64,000 nt of DNA, taken from positions 3,968,001 to 4,032,000 of the forward strand of contig NZ_CP036287.1 of the NCBI RefSeq assembly GCF_007748095.1. The letters run 5' to 3'. This DNA comes from Engelhardtia mirabilis (GTDB lineage Bacteria; Planctomycetota; UBA1135; GCA-002686595). Each line of letters begins with the position of its first letter. The stretch's first letter is position 1. Under the pieces are notes generated by a model that saw only the letters and a program-made list of their open reading frames with translations, did no database searches and was not told where the DNA came from. This document shows positions 27,278 through 36,697 of the stretch, piece by piece. Both the position numbers and the translations under genes were made by a program.

Positions 27278-27673
27278 ATGAGCGACTCTCCCTCCGCCCC
27301 CCGCGATCGTGGCCCCGCCGTCGACGAGCGCCGCAAGCACGCCCGCGCCAAGGCGGAGTGGTCGGCGCGCATCGCCCTGGAGAAGGGCTTCACCGAGGTG
27401 CAACTGCGCGACATCAGCGCCGCCGGGGCCTGCTTCTTCTCCGATCGGGAGATCCCCGAGCTGACCCTGCTCGGACTGCACATCGACGTGCCCGATGGCG
27501 AGGGCGGCAAGCTGTCGATCGACTCGCGCGGCGTGGTCGTGCGCTGCGCCAAGATCAGCCCGCACCTCGACCACTACGAGGTCGCGGTCTTCATGAACGA
27601 GCTCAACGACGAGCAGCGCGCTTCGGTCAATCGCTACGTGGCCGTGCGCAATGCCGACGGCCCGACGGCCTGA
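27278..27673 (+). CDS. PilZ-like domain protein
   Basis: A 131-residue soluble protein, ATG 27278 (MSDSPSAPRDRG), with a single PilZ-like domain. The c-di-GMP signature is present in recognisable form: an N-terminal Arg-rich box (DERRKHARAKAEW) and a [D/N]xSxxG-type turn (RDISAAGACFFS). A beta-barrel-like stretch follows (LGLHIDVPDGEGGKL to VVVRCAKISPHLDHYEVAVFM). It could bind cyclic di-GMP as an output adaptor, but the Arg spacing is not perfect, so ligand binding is uncertain. It is convergent with prmC. Confidence 0.75.
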   Translation: MSDSPSAPRDRGPAVDERRKHARAKAEWSARIALEKGFTEVQLRDISAAGACFFSDREIPELTLLGLHIDVPDGEGGKLSIDSRGVVVRCAKISPHLDHYEVAVFMNELNDEQRASVNRYVAVRNADGPTA

Positions 27674-27820
27674 CCGCGCTCGTCGAGCCTCGGCGACCGG
27701 CGCCTTCAGCTCGTGGCTGCACCCGGTGTCAGGCCCGGTATCAGGGTAGTTGCCGCCCGCGGACGACGTCGATCGAGGCTCGACGGACGCGCGTGGGCGA
27801 GTGGCGCAGGTCCCTAGCGT

Positions 27821-28708
27821 TCAGCTCGCGAGGCTCGGCAGTTCCAGCACTCGCTCGTGGCCGCCGAGGTCCTTGTGGAACTTGCCCTCGACGCCGCGCT
27901 CGGCCATTCGTTCGCGCAGGCGCGGGGCCTGGTCGTAGCCGAGCTCGATCAACAGCACCCCTCCGGGCCGCAGCAGGGCCAGGCCCTGGTCCATCAGGCG
28001 CAGCGCCCAATGGTCCGGATCCCCGGCCGGCGCGAACAGGGCTTCGACCGGCTCGTGGTCGCGCACCTCACGGGCAAGGTCGCCTGCGTGACCGGGGTCG
28101 ATGTAGGGCGGATTCGACACGATCAGGTCGAAGCGCGCGGTCTCGGACCTCCAGGGCCCCAGACCGTCGCCGCGGTGGAAGCTGACGTCCGCACCCAGGC
28201 GGGCGGCGTTGGCCAGGGCGCGATTCAGCGCCGGCTCCGACACGTCGATCGCATCGACCGTCGAACCCGGCAACTCGAGCGCCAGGGTCACAGCCAGGCA
28301 ACCGCTGCCAGTGCCCACGTCGAGCACCCGCGCCCCGCCGGAGGGGAACAGGGTCTGCTTGGCCCAGTCGCGGGCGAGATCGACGATCAGCTCCGTTTCC
28401 GGCCGCGGGATCAGGACCCCGGGCCCGACCTCGAAGCCGCGACCGTAGAACTCGCGCTCGCCGATCAAGTAGGCGACGGGCTCGCCCTTGGCCCGACGCA
28501 CGAGGAGCTCGCGCGCCGCGACGACCTCGGTCTCGACGACCGGCCGGTCGAGCTGCAGGAACAGGTCCAACCGCCCCAGGCCCAACGCGTGGGACACCAG
28601 GAGCTCCGCGTCGAGGCGGAATTCCTCGAGCCCCTTGCGCTGCAAGAACTCCCGTCCCCGCGCGAGCATCTCGCGTGCGACGCGCGGGGGACCCTCGACA
28701 GCCGTCAC
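27821..28708 (-). CDS. prmC: peptide chain release factor N(5)-glutamine methyltransferase
   Basis: PrmC/HemK (295 residues), which methylates the Gln of the GGQ motif in release factors RF1 and RF2. After the N-terminal helical domain (EFRLDAELLVSHAL), the Rossmann methyltransferase domain has VLDVGTGSGCLAV for S-adenosylmethionine and the Gln-methylating NPPY motif (LIVSNPPYIDPGH). The RPETE loop at about residue 120 is also typical. The start is a GTG at 28708 that shares its G with the TAG stop of the upstream membrane gene (TAGTG). One of its likely targets, RF1 (prfA), is about 1.1 kb upstream on the same strand. Confidence 0.96.
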   Translation of the reverse strand: MTAVEGPPRVAREMLARGREFLQRKGLEEFRLDAELLVSHALGLGRLDLFLQLDRPVVETEVVAARELLVRRAKGEPVAYLIGEREFYGRGFEVGPGVLIPRPETELIVDLARDWAKQTLFPSGGARVLDVGTGSGCLAVTLALELPGSTVDAIDVSEPALNRALANAARLGADVSFHRGDGLGPWRSETARFDLIVSNPPYIDPGHAGDLAREVRDHEPVEALFAPAGDPDHWALRLMDQGLALLRPGGVLLIELGYDQAPRLRERMAERGVEGKFHKDLGGHERVLELPSLAS

Positions 28709-29511
28709 TAGCTCTTGCGCGCCGCTCGCGCCGCCTTGCGGGCCTCGACCGCGGCGGCCTTCTTGGCGTCGCCTTCCTTTTTGGCCTCCATCAGCGCGAG
28801 CACCATCGTGTAGACGGCGAACAGGCCCGCACCGGCCGAGAGGATGCTGCCGAGCAGCGCGGGCACCTTCGAGCCGATGTTGCCGCCGCCGATGGTCTGG
28901 ATCAGGATCGACGTCCCGGCCAACGCCGGGCCGATGAAGAGCATCGGGAAGATCGGCGAGAAGTGCGCGCCCTTGCGGTAGGCGAAGATGTGGACCAGGG
29001 TGCCGCCGCCGAGCAGCAGCGAGCCGACCTCGACCATGGCCTTCAGCAGATCACCCATCTGGGGATCGGCCAGGGGCAGGAGGAAGCCCGCGCCGGCCAC
29101 GAGGAAGGCGAGGATGTGCAGCGGCGTCGGGATCAGCTGCAGGATGTGGTCCTTGAAGCCGCGCGTCTTGGTCCCCCACTCCGGGCCCCAACGGGCCTTG
29201 CCGAGGGCGCCCAGGCCGGCCGGGACCGGATCGTCGGTTCGAGCGACGACGCAGCAGTAGAGCAGGAAGCAGCCCAGCGCCACGACCGCCTTGGCTGCCA
29301 CAGTGGTGACCCAGCCGCCATCGTGGCCGTACCACGGGATCAGCGACCCGACCACCAGCACCCAGGCCGCCTTGTTCAGCAGCAGGGGCGCGGTCTCGAG
29401 CTTGCGCTCCTTCGGGCGGAAGGGAATTTTCCCCTCCTTGAGCAGCGTGGCGCCCTCCGGGAGGTCTTGCAGGACGGCGGGCGGGGTCGGGGATGCGCTG
29501 GCGTCGGTCAT
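28708..29511 (-). CDS. six-helix membrane protein with basic Ala/Lys tail
   Basis: A 267-residue membrane protein from ATG 29511 (MTDASASPTPPA). About six transmembrane segments are visible, with starts around residues 49, 71, 130, 160, 187 and 214 (for example LHILAFLVAGAGFLLPLA and FPMLFIGPALAGTSILI). The C-terminus is a basic, Ala-rich cytoplasmic tail (KKAAAVEARKAARAARKS) and the N-terminus is about 45 residues of soluble sequence. It is translationally coupled to prmC by a one-base TAGTG overlap and lies 273 bases after prfA. Family not recognised; nothing suggests a link to release factors beyond position. Confidence 0.75.
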   Translation of the reverse strand: MTDASASPTPPAVLQDLPEGATLLKEGKIPFRPKERKLETAPLLLNKAAWVLVVGSLIPWYGHDGGWVTTVAAKAVVALGCFLLYCCVVARTDDPVPAGLGALGKARWGPEWGTKTRGFKDHILQLIPTPLHILAFLVAGAGFLLPLADPQMGDLLKAMVEVGSLLLGGGTLVHIFAYRKGAHFSPIFPMLFIGPALAGTSILIQTIGGGNIGSKVPALLGSILSAGAGLFAVYTMVLALMEAKKEGDAKKAAAVEARKAARAARKS

Positions 29512-29784
29512 GGTCGGGAAGGGGGTCGTCGCGGGTCTCGGTGGCCAACGCAACGCGTGCCTGGCGGTTCACCGACCGCGCGGCCGGGGACGGAGCATTC
29601 TCCACCGAGGCCCCGGCGGTGCAAGCCCCCGCGGCGCCGAGGTGCCGCCTGGGACCCGTGGGAGGGGCCGGGGACAGGAGATCTGTGGAACTCGGTCGGT
29701 CGGCACCGCTTCGGGTGGAGCGAGCCCAGTCCGGCGGGGTGACGCTCCGCGAGATCGCTTCGAGGCGCCGAACCCGGCCGCCCC

Positions 29785-30866
<1,082 letters not shown>

Positions 30867-30867
<1 letters not shown>

Positions 30868-31502
30868 CAGCGTTGACCTCCACGCAGCGGCAACGGTGCG
30901 CCAGCCGATTCCAGGAGTTCCAGCGTCAAGGCCACCGGCAAGCCGACGACGTTGTCGAACCCGCCGCCCGTGAGCTCGGTCACGAATCGATCGGCAGATT
31001 CCTGGATGGCGTAGCCGCCGGCCTTGTCGCGCCACTCGCCACTCGCGACGTAGGCATCGATCTCCTCGGCCGTCAGCTCGCGCATGGTCACTGCCGTGGT
31101 CTCGGTGGCGGCGTGGGCGGTCGCGCGACCGCCCGCGGCGATCCCCAGGACGCAGACGCCCGTCACGACGCGGTGCGTGGTCCCCGACAGGCTCCGCAAC
31201 ATGCCGGCCGCCTCGCGCGAATCGGCCGCCTTGCCCAGCAAGAGCCAGCCCTGGCTGGCCGGGACGGCCACGATCGTGTCAGCGCCGATCAGCCAGCGCC
31301 CCTGGGCCCCGTCACCCAGGGACTCGCGCACGGCCGCGGCCTTGCGCTGGGCCAGTTCGGCGGCCGCAGCCTCGGGCTCCGGCGCGCCATCCAACGATTC
31401 GTCCACGTTGGCCGCGAGGACGTCGAAGGCCAGACCCGCCTCCCTGAGGAGGGCGTGCCGTCGGGGAGAGGCCGAGGCCAGGACGATCGCTTCGTGAGCC
31501 AT
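30867..31502 (-). CDS. maf: Maf family nucleotide pyrophosphatase
   Basis: A Maf-like protein (211 residues) that hydrolyses non-canonical or canonical nucleoside triphosphates (dTTP/UTP or m7GTP types) and is linked to cell-division arrest. The N-terminal signature is LASASPRRHALLREAGL, followed by the FDVLAANVDES block. The middle GADTIVAVPASQGWLLLGKA and the EIDAYVASGEWRDKAGGYAIQ block are family hallmarks. Its stop overlaps the start of prfA by one base (TGATG). The ATG at 31502 is 47 bases after the H1-tailed gene's stop. Confidence 0.93.
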
Positions 31503-31549
31503 GTGGCACTGACGGCCGCTGGTCTCCGCGGACCGCTCGAAGAGCGGCC

Positions 31550-32971
31550 TCAGCGGGCGCCGGAGCGACTCTTGGTGGACTTCTTCGCCGCCTTCTTCTT
31601 GGCGGTCGACTTCTTACCCGCCGGCTTCTTGCTGGCTGACTTCTTCGCCGCCGTCTTCTTGGCAGTCGACTTCTTGGCGGTCGTCTTCTTCGCCGCGGTC
31701 TTCTTCGCCGCGGTCTTCTTCGCCGCGGTCTTCTTCGCCGCGGACTTCTTCGCCGCGGGCTTCGCGGCCGCCTTCTTCGCGGTCGGCTTCTTGGCGACCT
31801 TGCTGGAGCCCGCCTTCTTGGCCGTCGACTGCTTGGCGACCTTCTTCGCGGTCTTCTTGGGCGCGGACTTCGCCTTGGACGAAACCTTCGCGGTGGTCTT
31901 CTTGGCGGCCTTGGAGGCGGCGGGCTTCGCAGCAGCCTTCTTCGCGGCCGCTGCCTGCTTCTTGGCCTCGGCGGCCTGCTTCTTGGCTTCGGCCGCCTTC
32001 TGCTTGGCCTCGGCCGCCTTCTTGGCGTCCGCAGCCTTCTTGGCCTCGACCTTCTTGCGCTCGGCGTCCTTGATCTTGGCCACGCGCTCCGCTGCCTTCT
32101 TCGCGAGGTCGGCGGTCCTGGCCTTGGCCTTGGCGTCGGCTGAAGCGCGCTTCGACGCGACTGCCTCGGCCTTCTTGCGAGCGCGCTCCTCTTCTTTGCG
32201 AACGCGCTCCTCCTCCTTGCGCAGACGCTCGTCCTCGCGCTGGCGGGCGGCCTCGGCCTTGGCCCGGGCGTTCTCGAAGTCGGTCGCGGCCTTCTTGCCG
32301 AAGGCCGTCGAGCGCAGCGCAGCGATGGTCAGGAAGGGCGGGTTCTCCTCGTCGTTCCAGCGCTCGAGGATGTCGTGCAGGGCGATCGTCAGGGCCAGCT
32401 CGCGGCCCTTGGGCACCAGGGGGTCGAAGGCCTCGTGGGCCTTCTTGACCGACGACGTCTTCGGCCCCAGGTCGAGCTTCTCGAGGAACTTGATCAGCCC
32501 CAGGTGCAGCGGCACCTTGCCCTCACCGGCCAGCCACAGCAGGTAGGACCCGCGCGCGAGCCCCAGGACCTTGAACTCCGACAGTTTCTTCGCGCCCTCG
32601 GCGACGTCGTCGCGCAGGAACTCGAGGTCCAGGCCGTGGGTCTCCTGGAAGACGTCCTGGAGGTACTCCTTGACCGCCATGGCCGGCGCGCGGAGCTCGT
32701 TCAGGAGCTCGAAGCCGGTCTTGCGCGAGCTGGTCTTGATCGACTGGGCGATCTCCTGGACTTGGCTGACGCGCAACTCGTTCCAATCCACGTAGGTGGA
32801 CCGCAACGACCGCACGGAAGCCTCGGCCTGGGTGGGCGTCAGGTGCTCGAGCAGCACCATATACATCCCGTGCTCGAGGAGGTCGAACCCCTCCACCGGA
32901 GCCTTCGGCAGGGGGAGGGGAAACTGATGCTCGTCGAGGAGCTTGACGATCAGGTCGGACTTCTTGCTCAC
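31550..32971 (-). CDS. HhH-GPD (endonuclease III)-like domain fused to histone H1-like Lys/Ala tail
   Basis: A 473-residue protein with GTG start at 32971 (VSKKSDLIVKLLDEHQ). Residues 25-225 can be laid over endonuclease III: FDLLEHGMYMVLLEHLTP on the first helices, then VLGLARGSYLLWLAGEGKVPLHLGLIKFL on the helix-hairpin-helix and following helix. The catalytic Lys of LPGVGRKTA (here LGLARGSYL) and the Asp of the next helix (here LHLGLIK) are absent, and there is no C-terminal Fe-S Cys cluster, so it should not be a glycosylase. Residues 240 onward are coiled-coil-like, then a long KKxAAKK/TAKK tail of eukaryotic H1/bacterial Hc1 type ending KKSTKSRSGAR. A DNA-compacting role is inferred. It lies between rpsP and maf. 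Confidence 0.85.
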   Translation of the reverse strand: MSKKSDLIVKLLDEHQFPLPLPKAPVEGFDLLEHGMYMVLLEHLTPTQAEASVRSLRSTYVDWNELRVSQVQEIAQSIKTSSRKTGFELLNELRAPAMAVKEYLQDVFQETHGLDLEFLRDDVAEGAKKLSEFKVLGLARGSYLLWLAGEGKVPLHLGLIKFLEKLDLGPKTSSVKKAHEAFDPLVPKGRELALTIALHDILERWNDEENPPFLTIAALRSTAFGKKAATDFENARAKAEAARQREDERLRKEEERVRKEEERARKKAEAVASKRASADAKAKARTADLAKKAAERVAKIKDAERKKVEAKKAADAKKAAEAKQKAAEAKKQAAEAKKQAAAAKKAAAKPAASKAAKKTTAKVSSKAKSAPKKTAKKVAKQSTAKKAGSSKVAKKPTAKKAAAKPAAKKSAAKKTAAKKTAAKKTAAKKTTAKKSTAKKTAAKKSASKKPAGKKSTAKKKAAKKSTKSRSGAR

Positions 32972-33293
32972 GGGCGGCGAACGGGGTTGTTCGGTTCGGC
33001 TGCGCGAAGGGCGCGCGGGGCGGAGCTGCACGCGCCGGGGATCGGCGCGTGGCGGTGGGGTCGTCGCCCCGGCCGCCTGGCCGAGGGCATCACGCGCGGA
33101 ACGGATAGGGTCGGCCTATCGGCGCTGGTGAGCACCTGGCGGGCCACCTCCGCGGGCGCAGCAGACGTCGAAGCGGGCGACGGTCGCGCGGTCTCGTGCC
33201 CTCGCAGGGCGTCTTGACCCTCGCAGGGCAGGGGGTCGGGGATCGGCACGTCGTCCGATCCAGGCCCCCCGCGCGACCGTCACTCGAGCGGCG
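32972..33293 (-). other. spacer between rpsP and the H1-tailed gene, with a short direct repeat
   Basis: It is non-coding by inspection. It holds two copies of CCCTCGCAGGGC at 33199-33210 and 33218-33229, each with CCCT/AGGG arms around a three-base loop, 19 bases apart. These could be protein or RNA sites; no known family. Confidence 0.4.
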
Positions 33294-33713
33294 CTACTCC
33301 GCGGCGCCAGCAGCCGCCTTGGCCGCCTTGCGAGCGGCGGCGCGCTCGTCCCGACGGGCCGATTTGGCCGCGGCGAAGCTGGCCTTGCGCTGGGCGCGGT
33401 TCGCGCGCTTCTTCGTGTCCTTGGCGCGTCCGGGGCGCTCGCGCTTGGGCTTCTCGACCTTGCCCTCGTAGACGTTCTCCCGCACGAACAGGTTGTTGAC
33501 CGTGTGGCTGGGCTTGGCGCCGCGATCGAGCCAGAAGCGGGCGCGTTCGACGTCGAGTCGAAGTCGCAGGTCCTCGACCGGCGAGATCGGGTCGTAGATG
33601 CCGAGGGTCTCGAGGGTGCGGCCGTCGCGCGGGTTGCGGGAATCAGCGACGGAGATGCGGTAGCAGGGGGCGTTCTTACGCCCGGTGCGCTTCATGCGGA
33701 TGACGACGGCCAT
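33294..33713 (-). CDS. rpsP: 30S ribosomal protein S16 with basic C-terminal extension
   Basis: S16 (139 residues from ATG 33713, MAVVIRMKRTGRKNAPCYRI) is a small-subunit protein needed early in 30S assembly. The core ADSRNPRDGRTLETLGIYDP and the AKPSHTVNNLF block are typical. Residues from about 95 are a lysine/arginine/alanine-rich extension (KKRANRAQRKASFAAAK) beyond the usual 80-90-residue length. S16 normally sits with rimM, trmD and rplS; here the next gene is the H1-tailed protein. The long upstream open frame is not S16-like. Confidence 0.96.
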   Translation of the reverse strand: MAVVIRMKRTGRKNAPCYRISVADSRNPRDGRTLETLGIYDPISPVEDLRLRLDVERARFWLDRGAKPSHTVNNLFVRENVYEGKVEKPKRERPGRAKDTKKRANRAQRKASFAAAKSARRDERAAARKAAKAAAGAAE

Positions 33714-34707
33714 GGTTCGAGTCGGTCGATGTGGTGAGAGTCGAGAGAACCCACCGGCGGCAGGCCGGCGGACGGTCCCGGCGCACGCGGCGCGGGGACT
33801 CACGTTGTCCGCCGCAGGTCCGGCGCCCCCTGGAGACTGAACAGAAGACTGATCAGCCGTAGGGGCCGGTTGCGGCGGTCGTCTCGGGCGGACCCGAGGC
33901 TTCAGACGACGCGAGCGCGCCGACTGGAGGGCGAGGAGCATAGCGGCCCGGCCCCCCGGGAGCCAGCCTGGGGGAGCGTCAGGGCGCCCTCGCCCCGACC
34001 GAGTCCGGCCATCGGCTCACCTGGGCGCCGCGGCCTGGGCGCCGCCGGCCCCTCGGGTGGAGGCCCGACCGGCGGGATCGGGGCCAGCGGGCCAGGAGGC
34101 TGCGTCACAGGATGCGGATTCGCCGGTGCTCGACCCTGGCTCGAGCGCAAGGCGCATCAACTTCGCCGTAGCCTCGGCGCCACGGGGTAGTCGGCGCAGG
34201 GCCGCGATCGAGTTCGGGGCGAGTGGCGGCGGGTTCGCACTCTGTGGCGCAGGCTCCTGGTCCGCCGCCCCGAATCCGGCCCGGTTGGGTCACCGGAGGG
34301 GCCTGGGATCCCAGCGCCGGGGGTCGGCGCGAGATCCCGGCCGAGCAGCGAGTCCGGCGGACTTGCTGCGGCGCGAGATCCGGGGGGCAGCCGACCCCGT
34401 CGAGTCGTGGATCGTGGCGGGTCCCGGATCCGTGCGGGTCCCGGATCCGTGCGGGTCCCGGATCCGTGCGGGTCCCGGATCGGGAGACGACCCCCTCGCG
34501 GCGACGTCAGGGCTCGGCCGGCGCGCCCTCGCGCCTCCCCGCGCCCCCCGCCGGCCCGGCCCGGCCCGGCCGCGATGGCGCTCCTGGCGGACTCCGGGCC
34601 GCCCGCGACGGAGGGGCGAGGGACACCGGTCCCCCACTGCCTGGACTGCAGGCGTGGCGGGCGCGAGGGACCTCAGCTCGACGTCGGCGGTGTGGCGCCT
34701 TCGCCTG
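33714..34707. other. long gene-poor, low-complexity region upstream of rpsP
   Basis: About 1 kb between rpsP and the secreted gene at 34708, both on the minus strand. The open frames here are Arg/Pro-rich and look like shadows of GC-rich DNA. It holds a 17-bp tandem repeat (34421-34480) and a short CCGGC repeat (34551-34570). No RNA gene was recognised. The rpsP promoter should lie at its low-coordinate end. Confidence 0.5.
34421..34480 (+). repeat. 17-bp tandem repeat, about 3.5 copies
   Basis: The unit GTCCCGGATCCGTGCGG repeats exactly from 34421, 34438 and 34455, with a partial copy from 34472 that breaks off after GTCCCGGAT. Each unit contains the palindrome GGATCC. It looks like a VNTR. 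Confidence 0.85.
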
Positions 34708-35667
34708 CTACTCCCACCAGAGCCGATCCCAGTGTCCCGGTGCGCCGTAGGGGAGCTGCTTCCACTGTGACTTGGTCATCCAAGTTGGCTCGTCCACGAT
34801 GCCATCCTCGTCCGAATCGACGACGAGGACCCGGTAGGGCGGCTCCGTCGGCGAGTAGGAGCCTCTCAGGTAGGCCACGAGCTGCAGTCCGTGCTCGGCG
34901 TCGGACCAGACCATCATCTGACTCAACGTACCGAGAACCGGAACCTCCGCCGACGTCACGACCGGCGACGGAGTCGTCAGCTCGTCGTCGAGTGGATCCG
35001 CGCTGTGCTCGACCACGCTGCTGTGATAGATCGCCTTCTCGAGGTGCGAATAGAAGTAGACCTGCTCTCCATCGGGAGTCACAGCGATCTTGGCCGGGAG
35101 AACGCCCGGCAGCGTCAGCATCCTCTGGCGTTCCGCCGCGGGCAGCTGCGTCGATTCGGGCGCGACGAAGGGGCCTCCACCGAGAATGGATCGAACGGCG
35201 CTTCCACCCGATATCGCTCCACCCTGGGCCACCCAAGTCACCGACCAACCACCGGGGCGCCGGTCGAACATCCAGCGCTCCAGGACGCCATTGTTCGCAT
35301 CGTCGTACCCCGCGACCCAGAGCACATCCCCCCCGGCCGCCGCCGCAAGGTGGGTGACCGTGAATGACACGGACTCCTCCCCCGTCGCGACGCTCCAGGG
35401 CTCCGCGTCCGACGCGCGCTCCTTGCGAGTGCGGACGACGGCATGGCCCAGGGCCGTGGCATCGAATCGCTGCCCGAAGAGTCCGCTCGAGTATCCAGTG
35501 ACGAAGACGGCGTCGGGGTCGAGCTCCTCGAGCGCAATCGGCTCCAAATCGGCCGCTTGCCCCGTTCGGGAACCCGCTTCCGCCCGGGTCAAAGCGAGCA
35601 AGAAGATCACGACCGTCGAACCGACGAGGCGCAACTTCCTGAACGACGACTGGTTGATTGCTTCCAT
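34708..35667 (-). CDS. secreted protein, unknown function
   Basis: A 319-residue exported protein from ATG 35667 (MEAINQSSFRKLRLVG), chosen because it begins a signal peptide with core STVVIFLLALTRAEA. The mature part has propeller- or lectin-like beta content with VLWVAGYDDANNG, IAVTPDGEQVYFY and a calcium-loop-like VVDSDEDGIVDEPT near the end. It ends in HWDRLWWE. It follows the interrupted HEYHH gene by 142 bases on the same strand, within a locally lower-GC insert between ffh and rpsP. No family recognised. Confidence 0.65.
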   Translation of the reverse strand: MEAINQSSFRKLRLVGSTVVIFLLALTRAEAGSRTGQAADLEPIALEELDPDAVFVTGYSSGLFGQRFDATALGHAVVRTRKERASDAEPWSVATGEESVSFTVTHLAAAAGGDVLWVAGYDDANNGVLERWMFDRRPGGWSVTWVAQGGAISGGSAVRSILGGGPFVAPESTQLPAAERQRMLTLPGVLPAKIAVTPDGEQVYFYSHLEKAIYHSSVVEHSADPLDDELTTPSPVVTSAEVPVLGTLSQMMVWSDAEHGLQLVAYLRGSYSPTEPPYRVLVVDSDEDGIVDEPTWMTKSQWKQLPYGAPGHWDRLWWE

Positions 35668-35809
35668 CGCTTCAGACCTCGCAGCACTCCGGCGTTGGTA
35701 TGTTGCTGAGCGGACCGGGCCAACCGCTCTGCCCGTTGCAGCGCAAGTTCGCTTTTCGCGCGTCGTAGGTCTTCCCGACCATCGACTGTAGGAACAGGCA
35801 CAGGGCAAT

Positions 35810-36238
35810 TCAGTCGATGTCCGATTCGACGTCACAAAGATAGTGTGCGATGAACCAGTTGTAGCTCTTGGAGAAGATCACGGCATGCTCGCAGTAGTTG
35901 GCCAACCCCGGGCCGCCGTTGCTGGGATCGTGATGGTACTCGTGCACCAAGATCAGCACAAAGGCTCCTGTCAGGGCACCAGGTGTCTCGATCGCGACAT
36001 CTCCGAGCAGGTCCTGCACCACCGCGACATCGATCTGGATCTCCCCCGTCCCAGCCTCGATGTCGAACTCCCACCGCCCCGGGTTCCCACCGAGCTCGCC
36101 CGGCTCGACTTCGACGACCTCGAATCCCGGAGGTGGCGAGAACCCACTCGCCGCAAGTTGGGCGACGGCGACTTGCAGGGAGTCCGCCGACGGCTGTGTC
36201 ACCTCCGCGCTTGCCCATGGCGACGAGGCCAAGGCCAA
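35810..36238 (-). CDS. secreted HEYHH (HExxH) protein; signal peptide interrupted by an in-frame TGA
   Basis: A 142-codon frame with a TTG start at 36238 as the first usable codon after a stop. The frame continues upstream across one TGA (36250-36248) to ATG 36316, which has a GGGAGG ribosome-binding site. Read through, this would give MRERSALGVRVGSQW, LATAARI, stop, ATLLALASSPWASA, a normal signal peptide cut near ASA-E. So the native start is probably 36316 and the TGA at codon 23 a nonsense change; alternatively a short TTG-started form is made. The body carries LVHEYHHDPSNGG, a zincin-like HExxH, followed by NYCEHAVIFSKSYNWF. A metalloprotease role is inferred only. Local GC is about 47-50%. 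Confidence 0.6.
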   Translation of the reverse strand: MALASSPWASAEVTQPSADSLQVAVAQLAASGFSPPPGFEVVEVEPGELGGNPGRWEFDIEAGTGEIQIDVAVVQDLLGDVAIETPGALTGAFVLILVHEYHHDPSNGGPGLANYCEHAVIFSKSYNWFIAHYLCDVESDID

Positions 36239-36316
36239 TAGAGTGGCTCAGATCCGGGCAGCGGTTGCGAGCCACTGACTTCCCACCCGAACACCAAGAG
36301 CTGATCTCTCTCGCAT

Positions 36317-36697
36317 CGACAACCCTCCCTAATGAATCACGAAGAAGGTCGCGACTTCATTGCTCGGATGGAAGCGTGACCGGGCACAACCTGATCCGAA
36401 TTTACAGCCCCACCAATGAGGCAGCGGGCCGGCCGGATATGAATGCGCACCCCTGGAGCAGGGCAGTGATTCGAATCCACTTGACGGCTCCATTCCGAGT
36501 TCGATCCAGACCCTCGATCCAATCGACAAGAACGGATACCCAGCGTCCTTGGGCGGAGAAAATTGGACAACTGTCGGCTTCGCCCCGCCCCACCACGATC
36601 GCTCGATCCGTCGCGGCCAGCCATCCGAATAGGAGGCCTGATGGCTGGGCAACGCGCTCCGCGCCCGGACCGCCCCTCGCCCCAACTCGTGACAGCC
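36317..36697. other. intergenic region between the HEYHH gene and ffh
   Basis: It is low in GC for this window. It contains a tRNA T-loop-like palindrome ATTCGAAT near 36469, but no cloverleaf forms on either strand. No gene supported. Confidence 0.4.

Noticed and set aside
34551..34570. Four copies of CCGGC in tandem
   Set aside because: Too short and too close to background in such GC-rich DNA to treat as a feature of its own.
34057..34770. Plus-strand 237-codon frame in the rpsP upstream region
   Set aside because: Arg/Pro/Gly-rich with tandem-repeat translation and no start site, signal or domain.
36248..36250. TGA read as selenocysteine in the HEYHH gene
   Set aside because: It lies in a signal peptide, no SECIS-like hairpin follows closely, and no Sec enzyme family is involved.
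36460..36485. tRNA T-loop-like palindrome around ATTCGAAT
   Set aside because: Flanking sequence gives no matching acceptor, D or anticodon arms on either strand, so no tRNA gene is supported.
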